Positions 1 through 18,713 of a stretch of DNA of 64,000 bases are shown piece after piece (position 1 is the first letter of the stretch; every line of letters starts with the position of its first letter). Location of the stretch: positions 16,469,001-16,533,000 of the forward strand of contig NW_026623100.1 in NCBI RefSeq assembly GCF_023065955.2, given 5' to 3'. Origin of the DNA: Ursus arctos (lineage: Eukaryota; Chordata; Mammalia; Carnivora; Ursidae). The position numbers and the translations under genes were made by a program. A model generated the notes under the pieces. The model ran no database searches, was not told where the DNA came from, and saw only the letters and a program-made list of their open reading frames with translations.

Positions 1-44
1 AGCCAAAGGCGGACACTTAGCCGACTGAGCCACTCAGGCACCTC
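1..44 (-). repeat. Carnivore SINE (CAN/SINEC), cut by window edge
   Basis: Reverse-oriented head of the element (gactgagccactcaggcacc); the body lies left of the window. Confidence 0.85.
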
Positions 45-157
45 CAATCAAGACTAAATATTAAGAGAAAAAAGTAAGATATTAAGATATTCCTAAGATG
101 GCACTCCTAAAAGCCATTTCAACTCCTGGTCTATCTCCCTTCAAAAACTAAGTATGT

Positions 158-358
158 GGGGCGCCTGGGTGGTTCAGTCATTAAGCATCTGCCTTTGGCT
201 CAGGGCATGATCATGGCGTTCTGGGATTGAGCCCCATGTCAGGCTCCTCCGCTGGGAGCCTGCTTCTTCTTCTCCCACTCCCCCTGCTTGTGTTCCCTCT
301 CTCACTGGCTGTCTCTCTGTCAAATAAATAAATAAAATCTTAAAACAAAACAAAACAA
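158..358 (+). repeat. Carnivore SINE, full length
   Basis: Head ggggcgcctgggtgg, CT-rich body, aaataaataaataaaatctt tail followed by a (caaaa) tract. Confidence 0.93.
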
Positions 359-2087
359 AGTATGCTCTCCTTTCTTTAAATTCCCCTTAAGTACTTTCTT
401 ATGGTACCTCTATGTACTGCTTTGTACGATTCCTGTTAAATAGTCTTATCCATTCCTCCCTAATCATAAGCTCCTGCATAGAAATGACTATACTACCTTC
501 TGTTACATTTATACAGGACTTCATGTATAGCAAGCACTCAAGCAGGAACTAACTCACTACTTTTTGCAAATTCTAGTGGAGGTTAAAAACAGATGTAATT
601 CTGAATACTACATAAACTCTTTAAGAAAATAGACCTCTGAGAATAATATTCAGAAGTAATTTCAGGTTTCATTTTCCAAAAATAAAGTACAAATTATCTA
701 TAACTTCTTCATATTTGGATTAAATACTTTTTAATTGGGGGCATTATATTAAAAAATACCTTCTTTAAATATAATAAAATTTCTTTGATTTTATACCAAA
801 TAAAAATGAATGTACACTGGGTATATATACAGACTATTATGGCAAAACTGAGAATCAAAGAAACAAAGATTTAAAAAGTGTTTAGACTAAAAGAACTTAA
901 TGTTAGACTGGAAAAATTCCACAGTTCTGATGTTTTCATTATTGAGAAAGGAGCTCAATTAGGCTACTTTCTCTCTGCTGGGAGCTGCATGACATAACTG
1001 GTTGGTAAACTTGGGAATGAATAAACTGGGTATGACCAATAAGGCTTCGCCCTTAACCTCAGGGAAGTGAGTTGCCCTAAGGGAGCATGCCTTCTGCTAA
1101 GTGCGTAAGCTTATTTAATTTTGGGGTGCAGTGAAGCAGACCCATTTTGTTCTTGTTTGAAGGTGTATTCTCCAATTTAACCTTTTAAGGGCAATAAAAT
1201 TATTTCAGCCTCCTCATGCTACTTCATGGCTTTATTTCATAATTTGTTCAGAATGTGGCAAGAAAAGATACACTGCTTATTGGGTTTCCATAAAGATTTC
1301 ATAACAGGCCACTGTCATGTCTTGACTATACTAAACACACAGTACTGCAAGTATACTTTGCTATGTACTGACTAAACATGATTCAAATGCAGGGATGCTC
1401 TATTTTCTTTAGGTTTTGATTTTGTACTGTTAGGAGAGTCAACAAGATCCACAAGTTTACTAAGGCAAACAGCAGCCTCCTCTCATTTCCCTTACCCAGA
1501 GGTCCCCACCTTCAATTCTTTTAACTGATTCTTTCTATCTACCTCTATATTTTTAAGTAAAGACTTGTATTGCTGTATCTTGAGTTTGCAGTTTAAGGTA
1601 CTGTCTACTGACTTCCTACTTTGGCAGATAAGAATTTAGCTCTATCTCCCATCATACATTCACACTATATCCTTCCAATGCAGTGATATCACAATTTTGG
1701 TTAGATTAGTGTGCTATTCAAGAGCTGAGTCATAAAGTATAACTACATATTCTTTGCTGTACAACTTTTTATTAAAGTTGGTAATTATGTTATTTTTCTC
1801 CTTTGCTTATGCCTCTAGTGATAATTCTATCCTAAACTCGTTACCAATTGTTTAAAAACCTCAATATATTTATACTCACATCAGGTTTACCAGTTTATCT
1901 TCATGAACATAAGGTTTTATAATTTGCTCTAATCTGTAATGGTTGGCTTCACTGGCACCTAGTCAGTTACCATGTTGTAATTTAAAAATGTTCCTTAATT
2001 CCATCAAAGATAAAGTTTGTAACCTGCATCTTTTAAGATATCATTGAAGAAAAGAAAGCAGTAAAAACCATTTTTTTCTTCATGCTC

Positions 2088-2190
2088 TTTTTTTTTTAAA
2101 AAGTAAACTCTACTCCCACCATGGGGCTCGAACTCATGATCATGAGATCAAGAGTCACATACTCCACTGGATGAACCAGCCAGGTGTCCC
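2088..2190 (-). repeat. Carnivore SINE, short form without the CT-rich body
   Basis: Reverse of the tRNA-like head with 'ggggctcgaactcatgatcatgagatcaag' type sequence joined almost directly to the T tract. Confidence 0.75.
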
Positions 2191-2503
2191 ACTCTCCATG
2201 CCTTTACAACCAGAAGCCTCTACACTGCTACAACTGTCATTTTACCACATTCAGACAGAACAGTTTTATAATTTTACAAGGAAAACCATCTCTTGTCACG
2301 GGCTTAAAGGGGTTCAGTTAATGTAATTTTGCTTTAAAACATGTTTTAATAGAATGCATCTGTTTTAAGAGATGCCTTTAGTGTAAAATGTCATAATAAT
2401 ACAGAAATGTGAAAGTATATATAGACAGAATTCTACTTTGCCTTGTAAGATGCAAACCACGAAAATTCCAACGTATATAGACAAAACTCCAAAAGCAGGG
2501 GCC

Positions 2504-2690
2504 TTTTTTTTTTTTTTTTTAAGATTTTATTTATTTGTGTGAGAGAGAGAGTGTGCGCACAAGAGTGGGGGTAGGGACAGAGGGAGAGGGAAAAGCGGAG
2601 CAGGGAGCCCAAAGCCGGCTCGATCCCAGGACCCTGAGATCATGACCTGAGCCAAAGGCAGACACTTCAACTGAGCCACCCAGGTGCCCC
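2504..2690 (-). repeat. Carnivore SINE
   Basis: T tract, aagattttatttattt, GA-rich body, ending gagccacccaggtgcccc. Confidence 0.93.
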
Positions 2691-2790
2691 CAAAGTAGGG
2701 ACATTTTATTGGATGACCCCAGAAAAATCATATGTCCCTATCAAAAGATACTAAATTGTTAAGAGCTTCTTCTATATTTAAAATAAGGGC

Positions 2791-2907
2791 TTGGGATGCC
2801 TAGGTGGCTCGGTGCTCAGCAGGGAGTCTGCTTCAGGATTCTCTCTTCCTCTGCCCCCCTCCTTCACATGCACACAAGCTCTCCCTCAAATAAATAATCT
2901 TTAAAAT
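2791..2907 (+). repeat. Carnivore SINE, internally deleted
   Basis: Head tgggatgcctaggtggctcgg jumps straight to tgctcagcagggagtctgc, so most of the tRNA-like region is missing; tail caaataaataatctttaa. Confidence 0.8.
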
Positions 2908-3000
2908 AAGCGCTTGTTAGCTTCTCAGAACAGTGTTTCTAAATCCTTGCTGTACACATTACCTCAAATTTTTGAAAATTATCATTTAAGGTTAAGAACT

Positions 3001-3190
3001 TTTTTAAAAAAAGATTTTATTTATTTATTTGAGGGAGAAAGAGCACGAGTGGGGAGGAGGGGCAGAGGGAGTGAGAGAAGCAGGCTCCCCCACTCAACAG
3101 GGAGCCCCACTCGGGACTCAGTCCCAGGACCCCGAGATCATGACCCAAGCAAAAGGAGATGCTTAACTGACTGAGCCACCCAAGTGCCCA
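3001..3190 (-). repeat. Carnivore SINE
   Basis: T/A tract, aagattttatttatttattt, GA-rich body, ending ctgagccacccaagtgccc. Confidence 0.93.
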
Positions 3191-4476
3191 TAAGGTTAAA
3201 AACTCAACATTGATTATCAAAATAAAAGGTGAAGCACTTTTTCATTTAAATGTTTTTTGGAAGTGCAACAGTCTTTATTAAATATGACAAAGTAAAAGGC
3301 ATTTAAGAGTTTCTCTTAAAACTCTCCAAATAAAACAAGAATGAAAAAGAGGAAAAAAATGCTATCTTCATTAAAATAAACTTCCACAACCCCAAACTAT
3401 TATCTATGAAACACCTGCCAAATACTGTGGAATCTGGATAGGAAGAGTAGGGTGCTGAAACCTAACAAATGTTATCTTAAATCTTCAGCTAGGTAGTTTC
3501 CCCCACGAAACTGAAGGTTCTCATAAGCCTAGCTAATGATCTTCTAAGGTGATCGGATCTAGTGGCATGAATAGAATATGGAAAAGAAATATTCCCATGT
3601 TATTATTTTCATAAAAATAACTCAGGCACAAGAAGTAAATGTGAGCAAGAATACACACTAATGTGCAATTTCTATCATCTAAAACTTACGTTTCCTATCT
3701 AAGGGAGACTATCCAAAGTAAAGGAAAATGAAAGGAGGGAGAGGACAGCCAGATTTTATGATAGATAATCTGTCATCTGTCAGTCTGTCATGTGTTAAAT
3801 TCATAAATTTAGAATAAATGTCTCCAAAAGTTTACAGCAGTTTGGCATTGCTATGGCATTCTAATTATATTTTACAAAAATAACACTCTGCAACAGATTT
3901 AATATTAAACAAAGATAACTGGGAACCTGTGAACACTGATAGGAAAATTATTTTTAGGAATGAGACTGGCACTGTGGTTGTGTGAAAGAAAGAAAAAGAA
4001 AGAATCCCCATCTTTTAACGATGCATGCTGAACTATCTGCAGATAAGAAGATGATGTCCAGGATTCGCTTCAAAATAATCTAAGGAGTACAAAAGACAGT
4101 AAAGAGTGAATAAGTATAGATGAAACAAAACTGGCCATGAATTGATAGCTGTTGGAGAATGGGTACACGGGGATTCATTCATTATACTACTATTCTCTTT
4201 TTTCTGGATGTTGGAAAAATTCCATAAAACAAAACACATTAAAATTAGAGATTAAAAAACCAAAACAAAACTATGGAGACACAGCAAGGGGCACAGATTT
4301 GAGGAAATCACATAAAACTTAAAGAACAAAGCAATACACAGACAAGTTTCTAAAGAAAGGAACACATGGAAGAGAAAACCAGCAAAACAACACATCAACA
4401 ACAAAAACCTACATTATGGATACTGAAAGCAGAAAAGCAAATCATCGCAAGAAAAAAAAAAAAACAAACAAACCCA

Positions 4477-4671
4477 GGGGCGCCTGGGTGGCACAGCGGT
4501 TAAGCGCCTGCCTTCGGCTCTGGGCGTGATCCCGGGCGTTGTGGGATCGAGCCCCACATCAGACTCCTCTGCTATGAGCCTGCTTCTTCCTCTCCCACTC
4601 CCCTGCTGTGTTCCCTCTCTCGCTGGCTGTCTCTATCTCTGTCGAATAAATAAATAAAATCTTTAAAAAAA
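4477..4671 (+). repeat. Carnivore SINE, young 'cacagcggttaag' subfamily
   Basis: Head ggggcgcctgggtggcacag, body tcctctgctatgagcctgct, tail tcgaataaataaataaaatc. This is one of the copies that suggest a bear-like lineage. Confidence 0.93.
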
Positions 4672-6233
4672 CCAAAAAACAAACAAAAAAAACCACCCCA
4701 GGATAATCTCAGACAAAAACCAAAATGATCTCAGACTTGTCAGCCACATTTAATGCTAGAAATATAAAAATGACTACAAAATTTGGAGGGGAAAAAGTGT
4801 AATCAAAACCGTGTATACATTTAGCCAAGTTGAAAAGTAATGGATAGGCATTCTCGAGTGGCAAGAATTCAAGCTACAATACCAGTAAACCCTTCTTTTA
4901 AAAATAAACAAATAATGGCTAGATAAGAAAATTCAGCCATACTAAGAATGAATCAAAATAAAAAAAAAATCAGCAACGGAGAAACTGTTATAAAAGGATT
5001 AAAGGTAAACAAATATAGAATAAATACTGACCAATAATTATAGGAATGTAAGTTATAAAACTTTACATAAGAAAAGCAAGAATATAAAGAATGGGAAGGA
5101 GATAGGCTGAAATATAAAGTGCTTATTTCCTCATTTTTCACGGGGGAAGTTCGTACTTCAAAGTTTAAACATGAAGCTAACAATGACAAATGCTAGAGTC
5201 ATACCCTGAAATCCTAGAGGATTCCTTTATACTTGTGTAGTATTTTTACATAAACAATTCTTTAAAATAAAAAAGAGTAGAACATCTTTTACGATTCATT
5301 CTTATGAATATAAAATTTAAATTTTAAGTATGTCAACAAAGAAAAAGGAGCAAAAATTCAGAGAATAAATACGTGTATATTTAAAGAAAGTGGACAGTAC
5401 AGAAACTAGTTTTAAGTGTTCTGATGTTCTTTGAAGGTCTACAGAAAACAAAGTAGAATTTTAAAAAGATTATCTTCAGTGATGTTATCCTATCAATCAT
5501 GGGCTGTCACCACAAAGAAGACAAAGAATACAAGCCAAAAGAATATCTAAAATGGAAAAACATTCTATCAAGGGATTTTAAAGGATTGTGTCACAATACT
5601 GAAACAGAGGATAGGCCCAAGATGTTAGGTTTTAATTTTCATCCCTCCTTTACAAATATGTAATACCTTACAAATCTCTTTATTAATCCTTCATGGGAAT
5701 ATCTATGTATAGCACTGCCTAGGAGTTGTTTAAAAACAACTTAAAAAATTTGTAAACCCAAATATATATATAAACTGTATCAGGAGTGTATGATGAGGAG
5801 TAAATTATTATGATGAACTTTAGTAGTGACCATCAGCATAGGTCTTTCAAAAATAAGGAAGCTTACTCAGGTTAAAATTAACTTGGTACCTCAAATGTCT
5901 CTTGTCAGTGAGACCAGAGGCATGCAAAAATATGATACTGGAATTGCATATAACTCTGGGACAAAGTCTAAAGGCAACACAGGCAAAGAAATACTAGCAT
6001 AGTATAATGCCATTACAAAATAAGAGATCCATTTAGGAACTACAGCTAATATAGGACTCTAAGGGAGGTGAGATTTTCAAGATTCTTATGTTTTGACATC
6101 CTCCATACCTTTGCCCTCCAGACTACAATTCCCATGCTCCCTACTTCCCTACTCCTTGGGAAAAAGGAAGTATGATCTGCAATGAAATGTCAATTTCTTT
6201 ACTTCAGCTGGAGAGGGGCAAGTGGTCATCTCC

Positions 6234-6289
6234 ACTCTGCTTTCTTTTTATTATATTTATTTATTATTCCCCCCCTACTCTGCTTTCTT
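6234..6289. repeat. Minimal insertion remnant with 13-bp TSD
   Basis: actctgctttctt occurs at 6234-6246 and 6277-6289, bracketing 30 bp of tttttattatatttatttat plus attattccccccct. T/A-rich sequence followed by a C run is what would remain of a reverse SINE (tail and last head bases) after loss of the body. Confidence 0.5.
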
Positions 6290-6352
6290 ATTGATAGGTC
6301 CAAGCTATAGCCTACATTGTTTTCCTTATTTTTAGAGTGAGAGACCGCAGGA

Positions 6353-6378
6353 GCGGGGGTGGGGGGGGTGGGGAGTGG
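6353..6378 (+). other. G-rich tract with quadruplex potential
   Basis: Runs of 5, 8 and 4 G separated by single T (gcgggggtggggggggtggg g). It lies within the older SINE body. Confidence 0.5.
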
Positions 6379-6402
6379 CAGAAGGAGAGGGAGAGAGAAT
6401 CT

Positions 6403-6578
6403 TTTTTTTTTTTTTTTTTTAAGATTTTATTTATTTATTCATGAGAGACACAGAGAGGCGGGGAAGAGGGAGAAGCAGGCTCCCTGCAGAGCAGGGAGGC
6501 TGATGCGGAACTCAATCCCAGGATCACGACCTGAGCCAAAGACAGACGCTTAACTGCCTGAGCCACTCAGGCACCCAA
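6403..6578 (-). repeat. Carnivore SINE nested in an older SINE
   Basis: Starts with a long T tract and ends gagccactcaggcaccc. The 12-bp TSD gagagagaatct lies at 6391-6402 and 6579-6590. Confidence 0.9.
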
Positions 6579-7129
6579 GAGAGAGAATCTTAACCAGACT
6601 CTGTACTAAATGCAGAGCCTGATGGGGGCTCGATTTGATGACCCTGAGATCACGACGAAAGCAAAAACCAAGAGCTGGATTCTTAACCAAATAAAACATA
6701 GGCACCCTAAGCCTAAGGTTTAAATGAACTGTTCTTCTCAGGTTGCACTTACCCCAGAATATGATGCATTGGATGGCCTCAAACTATTTCGCTCTAATCA
6801 GAACTTCATAGAAGGAGTATTACCTCCTGTGGTCTAGTTTAGTTTTAAAAGAGTTCTACATTAAGGTTTTAGGCACAAACAACAAAAAAATTTCCTTCAC
6901 TGACAATTTGTATATGTGAATCCAACAATCCTCTGTTGCATGATTCATACAACAGCAATAAAATTTCACCACAATCCCATTTGGCCACCATGCCATCACC
7001 TCCTCTCCCATCTCTTACTCCTTAACAAAAAATGTTGCCTATGTTGTAACAGGACTTGAAAATTGCCTCAATGAAAATTAGACATTAAATGAAAAGAATA
7101 CCTGAATAGACATCAAAGGGATTATTATT

Positions 7130-7322
7130 TTTTAAAGATTTTATTTATTTATTTCTTTGACAGAGAGAGACAGCCAGAGAGAGCTCACACAAGCAGGGGG
7201 AGTGGGAGAGGAAGAAGCAGGCTCCCAGCAGAGGAGCCTGATGTGGGGCTTGATCCCATAACGCCGGGATCACGCCCTGAGCCGAAGGCAGACGCCTAAT
7301 GCCTGAGCCACCCAGGCGCCCC
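7130..7322 (-). repeat. Carnivore SINE
   Basis: aagattttatttatttattt, GA-rich body, cctgagccacccaggcgcccc end; imperfect TSD caaagggattatta / caaagagcattatt. Confidence 0.93.
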
Positions 7323-7675
7323 AAAGAGCATTATTTTGAAATAGTGGCCTAAAAGACCTCAAAAAGTTGCATCTCTAGAAACTTGTGTAAAATGACACAA
7401 TAGTACTTAAAATACAATATCATCCACAAAGATGCCTAATTAACTGCTGTGTAAGTTTTAGAACTGGTATTTTATTACCATTATATCTCTTATTAAAATT
7501 CTGCCAATTAAAAAAAATTAAGAGGAATAAAATGGAAGTCAAACTAATAGTGAAACCATTAGTTCTCAAAGTGTAGCCTACAAATAGCTTGCATTGAACT
7601 CACGGTGAGTATTAAAGATGCATACGCTGGTTCCCATTATATTATGTTACATTATATTTATTCTATCTGGATGGC

Positions 7676-7879
7676 TTTTTTTTTTTCTTCTAAAGATTTC
7701 CTTTATTTATTTGACAGAGACAGAGAAAGAGCACAAGCGGGGAGCGGCAGGCACAGGGAGAGGGGGAAACAGGCTTCCCGATGAGCAGATAATCTGACAT
7801 GGGGCTCGATCCCAAAACCCCGGGATCATGACCTGAACCGAAGGCAGACGCTTAACCAACTGAGCCACCCAGGTACCCC
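7676..7879 (-). repeat. Carnivore SINE
   Basis: T tract, then body ending caactgagccacccaggtac. It lies about 430 nt from exon 11. Confidence 0.92.
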
Positions 7880-8130
7880 TAACAGGGGTGACTTTCAGGC
7901 ACACTTACATTTGAGAACTACTGGATTAGATCTTACTCCTGTCACAGATTACATCAATTCCCTAAGGACTCCATCTTCTCTACATGCACATAATATTAGA
8001 CTCATGAATTATAGAATACTGCATATTGATTTTAAAATATGATGCTGAAATGTCTTTTAAACCAATACTCTTCAATTCACCTAGTTTGGTGATGAGAAAG
8101 TGCAGAAACCTATTTGAAATTTAATGGATA

Positions 8131-14350
<6,220 letters not shown>

Positions 14351-14387
14351 AAGCTCTTCATAAATGTTTTAGGGGGAGAGGCAGTAC

Positions 14388-14577
14388 TTTTTTTTTTTTT
14401 AAATTTGAGAGAGAGGGAGAGATAGGAGAGAGAACGAGCAGGGGGAGTGGCAGGCAGAGGGAGAGGCAGGCTCCCTGCTGAGCAGGGAGCCCGATGTGGG
14501 GCTCAATCCCAGGAACCTGGGATCATGACCTGAGCCGAAGGCAGATGCTTAACTGAATGAACGACCTAGATGCCCCT
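14388..14577 (-). repeat. Carnivore SINE
   Basis: T tract, GA-rich body, worn end gacctagatgcccc. Confidence 0.9.
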
Positions 14578-14611
14578 AGATACAACTTTTATGTAAAAGT
14601 CTAGCCAACTG

Positions 14612-14784
14612 GGGGCACCTGGGTGGCTCAGTTGGTAAGTGGCTACCTTCGGCTCAGGTCATGATCCCAGGGTCTTGGGATGGAGCCCCGTGGCTGTCTA
14701 TCGCACTCCCTGCTCGGGCAAGCCTGCTTCTCCCTTTCCTTCTCCCCCTGCTTGTGCTCTCTCTCTCTGTCAAATAAATAAAAT
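14612..14784 (+). repeat. Carnivore SINE
   Basis: ggggcacctgggtggctcag head, tctctctgtcaaataaataa tail; near-TSD ctagccaac / ccagccaac. Confidence 0.92.
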
Positions 14785-14869
14785 TCCAGCCAACCGGATA
14801 AACATCTGAAAGGAATGTTGGACTTCATTTCTTACTTCACAATAAATTCCAAAGTAGAACATACACATA

Positions 14870-15072
14870 TTTTAAAAGATTTATTTATTTATTTGAGAGA
14901 GCGTGAGTGAGCGAGTAGTGAGAGGGGCAGAAGGAGAGAAGAGAGAATCCTGAAGCAGACTCCCAGCTGAGTGCAGAGCCTGACCCAGGGCTGGATCCTA
15001 GGACCCCAAGATCATGACCTGAGCTGAAATCGAAAGTCAGCCGTTCAAGTGACTGAACCACCCAGGTGCTCC
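14870..15072 (-). repeat. Carnivore SINE
   Basis: taaaagatttatttatttat start, GA-rich body, end gaaccacccaggtgctcc. Confidence 0.92.
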
Positions 15073-15245
15073 AGAACCTATAAATACAAAAAAATCAAAC
15101 CACTAAAAGAAAACGAAAATTATTTTTTATAATGTTAAAGTAGAGAAGAGGTATAACACAAATTTTGGAAGGCATTTAAAAAAAGGTGAGGAGCATGTTC
15201 ACTTGATGAAGGGAATGGAAGACTTACTACTACAATGGTTACAGT

Positions 15246-15530
15246 CCAAGTGGGGTGAGAAGGGTAGTCTTGCAAGAGGTGTCAGAATCAAAGCAGGGTG
15301 AGGTGGGTGTCCATGGAGAGGGACAGCTCAGTGTCGAGCATCAGATATCAAGTAGGATGAAAAGGGTACCTACGCAGACAGTGCACAGACTCAAACTGTG
15401 GCATAAAGTGCTGGAGCTCAAGAAGGGTAAGAAGGAAGTCTGCAGAGTGGGTGGGTGGGAAGGTGGCCTAAAATGGAGAATCAGAGCCAAGAGCAGGGAG
15501 AGAAGAACATCACACAGAAGAAGGGATGTT
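15246..15530 (+). repeat. Degenerate, unevenly spaced tandem repeat
   Basis: Five imperfect copies of a ~35-nt core (y-caag-n-aggGTgAgaAGGgtagtctgcagag) begin near 15246, 15288, 15348, 15418 and 15487. A 109-codon plus-strand frame (15255-15584) crosses it but shows no coding signs. Confidence 0.4.
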
Positions 15531-15599
15531 GGAACTGGAAGACTGGTTGCATACAACAGAGGGATTCATCATATAATTAAATAAGAGTAATGGAAGCCA

Positions 15600-15960
15600 G
15601 CATCACTTCTATGATAAAGATACATAACCTAAATCTAATTTAATAATCTTCAAAATTGTCAAAGTCATGAAAGTCAAGCAAAGTCTAAGGAACTGTCCCA
15701 GGATGAAGGTCATAAAAAAGATATAGCAACTAAATGCAACATATGGTCCTGAATTGGATCCTTTTGCTAAAAGGATGCTATTAGGACAATTAGTGAAACT
15801 TGAATGGGAGGGGTGTCAAAGGATTAGAAGGTAGTAATGTGTCAGTGTTAATTTTCTGATTTTAACAGCTGTAGTACAGTGATTTAGGAGAATATCTCTT
15901 TTTGTAGGAAATACACACTAAAGCATTAGAAGGTGGCAGGACAAGAGACTGGCAACTTCT
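15600..15960 (+). repeat. Ancient mammalian repeat, family not assigned
   Basis: Carries gctattaggacaattagtga and taggaaatacacactaaagc, a combination I recall from old dispersed mammalian repeats. I cannot name the family safely. Confidence 0.35.
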
Positions 15961-16019
15961 GTAGGGCAATGAGAGGGAAAAAACCTTCCTTGTACTATAC
16001 TTTTAACTCTTCTTTAAGT

Positions 16020-16745
16020 ATGAATTGTCAAGAAAAAAAAAAAGCTGATAGATTTGAGTAATATATAAAAAGTTTTAAAATTCCACTTAGAAAATGAACT
16101 CGATAAACATAATGAAAGGAGCAACACAATAAGGAAAAAATATTTGCAATACATGTCACAGAAGGCTAATTTCCTAACTCTATCTGCATGCCTACAAGTC
16201 AGTATGGAAAAGATGAACAATTCAATAGAAAATTAGGCCAAGGATATGAACAGATAACTCAGAATTAAGTTTAAATGGTAATAAAAACTACAATGAGATT
16301 TTTTTATGTAGCAGATTATCAAAGATCAGAAAGTGTAATCACATACTAGTATCATCAAAGGATAATATAAGGGGGAAAAAAGTTCCTAATTGCTTTAAGG
16401 ACAGCGATTTGGCAACAGCTATTATTACTTAGCAATTCCACTTCTAGGAATTGATTCTGTAACTATATTCACACATGTGGGCAAAGTACTATGTACCAAG
16501 ATATTTACTGTAGTACTGTTTATAATACTGCAGGGTAACAATCAAAATGTTCATCAATAACTATTAAATAAACTATGGTGCAGCTATACAAGAGACTATT
16601 ATGTGGTCACTACAAAATATAAAGCAGTTCTATACAGACTAATTAAGAACTATTGCTAATATATAATAAGTATAAAAACCCAAAATATACAGAACAATGT
16701 GTTTAGTGTACGTGTGTGTTTTGAGGCTATATAAATATGCTTATA
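16020..16745 (+). mobile_element. Ancient L1 fragment (ORF2 end and 3' region)
   Basis: Sense L1 landmarks in order: aatatttgcaatacatgtca, agcaattccacttctaggaa, tgttcatcaataactattaa, then tagtgtacgtgtg. No long frame survives. Confidence 0.75.
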
Positions 16746-17689
16746 AATACATATATTTACTAAAATATGTGAACTCCATGATGGCAGGGAGCTAACTTGA
16801 AGAGGCTCCTATTGGCCAAAGATGGGACAACGTAAGCATCCATAAGAATGACTAGAATGAACTGAAAAAAATATATTTAAATCCATGAGTAATGACACTT
16901 AAAAAAATAAAAATAAAAAAGGTTATTTTGAAAGATGCTAGTGAAAACCAAGTCATCATTTTGAAAACTGGTAAATAACAGGAATTAAACTTTTATTCTT
17001 CGTTTCTTACATAAACTGAACCTCCAGGTAACCAAGTATTAGCTGAGAGGAAGTTTCTCTAGAGAAACATTTCACTAATAAATGAAGAAATAATAAAAAT
17101 TTGCAATCTCTAAAGAGTTAATGGATTTAACCACTGAGTATCAGTAGTTCCTAATATCACAAGAAGAAAAACAACCCGACATAATAGATTTCCTGCTGAA
17201 AGAACACAACAGCACTCACCAAGTTTTGCCAAAACACCTAATCTGAATCTGATCAATCTGTAAGAAACTCCAAATGGTCAAACTGTTAACAGTTTCCTCA
17301 ACAAATATACTGCATGGGAAAAACAGTGGGGAAGATATAAGCAAATCTAAAGCATACTGCTTAAGAATGTACACTTTGTTATTAAAATTAATAAAGAAAA
17401 AGTAAAAAAATTATCATAAAAATGCTTTTTGTGGGGGAAGGAAAAGGATTATAACTGGAACAGGGCACATAAAAGGGTATTGCAGTGGCCAGCAAAGTTC
17501 TATTCCTTGACCTGTTGGTATTAAAATACCAACTTTAATAATAACTCAATCCCTTAATAATAATTTGATAACCTATATGTCTGTTTTATATGAGTTTCTC
17601 TACCTGGCTGTGTTTTACAATAACAAAGATATTTTTTAAAAGGTGGGGTTTAAAGCAGTATAATATTAAAAAAACAGGTTTTCCCAATA

Positions 17690-17866
17690 GCAGACCTTGG
17701 GCAAATTAACATTTTTAAGCCTAATTCCTCTCATTTATTAAAGATAGTAGTATCTTAATAATTCACAAGGCTACTGAAGGGGTTTAAATAGAATAACACA
17801 TGCAAAACACTCAGCAGTGTGCCTTGCTCATCTGAATGTTCAATAAATGTTTTCGCTATTATTTCA
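17690..17866 (+). repeat. MIR
   Basis: cttgggcaaattaac, then cacatgcaaaacactcagca and tcaataaatgttttcgctat in the order of the MIR consensus. Confidence 0.75.
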
Positions 17867-18372
17867 TTTAAATATTATTCTATTAACATCACTTTCAAAT
17901 GAAACCTGGAAAACCAAGCAAGTTTTCTATGAACCATACTGCAGCCAATGTGATGTGCCTATTTGTGGTGTCATCCCTTTGTAGTTTAATATGTGGTTAA
18001 CGTCTATAAATGTTCCATGTGTGCTTGAATGGAACATCTACGTTCTATTTTTTAAAGTTTAAACATATCTAAAAGATCAAGTTTGTTAACTGTGTTGTTC
18101 ACATAATTTATGTGTCTACTTTTGTTGGGGATGGTGGTAGTGGTGATTTGATTTATTAGCTTCTGAATGAAATGTGGGAAAATCTCTCACTATATCTGCA
18201 GGCAGTCCTTTATCTGTAGTATGTAAAATTTTGTTTTGTATACTTTAAGACAATGTTATTTGGACATACAGGTTCAAGATTATTACTTCCTCCTGGTGAA
18301 TTATTTTATCATTATGCAATGGCTCTCTTTATCCTTAATAATGCTTTGCCTTAAAAACCTATTTTTGCCTGA

Positions 18373-18561
18373 GGGCCGCCTGGATGGCTCAGTCAGTTGG
18401 TTAAGTGTCCGACTCTTGGTTTCAGCTCAGGTCATGATATAGCAGTTGTGCGACTGAGCCCCGAGTTGGGCTCCACACTCACTGTAGAGCCTGCTTGAGA
18501 TTCTCTCTCTCCCTCTGCTCCTGCTCAATCTCTCAAATAAAATAAAATAAATAAAATAAAT
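18373..18561 (+). repeat. Carnivore SINE with 14-bp TSD
   Basis: Head ggccgcctggatggctcagt; tail of aaataaaataaaataaat type. TSD ctatttttgcctga at 18359-18372 and 18562-18575. Confidence 0.95.
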
Positions 18562-18713
18562 CTATTTTTGCCTGACAATATTTTCCTAATGGCTTTTTGT
18601 TGTGTTTTATGTCAGCCTAGTATTTTCTCAACCTTGTACTTTCAACTTTTTACTGCTGGATTGCGTTTTAGATTTAGTTCTTAACCATTTGTTGCTAGAT
18701 TTTCTTTCCTTTT

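Larger units (their letters stand above)
6329..6707 (-). repeat. Older carnivore SINE, interrupted by a younger copy
   Basis: Left part is GA/G-rich from about 6329 to 6402. The right part resumes at 6579 and ends with a degraded head (aaacataggcaccc). The two halves are split by the element at 6403-6578. Confidence 0.75.

Noticed and set aside
158..230. tRNA-like sequences at SINE heads as tRNA genes
   Set aside because: They match the tRNA-derived 5' part of the SINE, lack an intact cloverleaf and are always followed by the SINE body.
15255..15584. 109-codon plus-strand frame
   Set aside because: Lies in a purine-rich degenerate repeat inside intron 1; no protein features.
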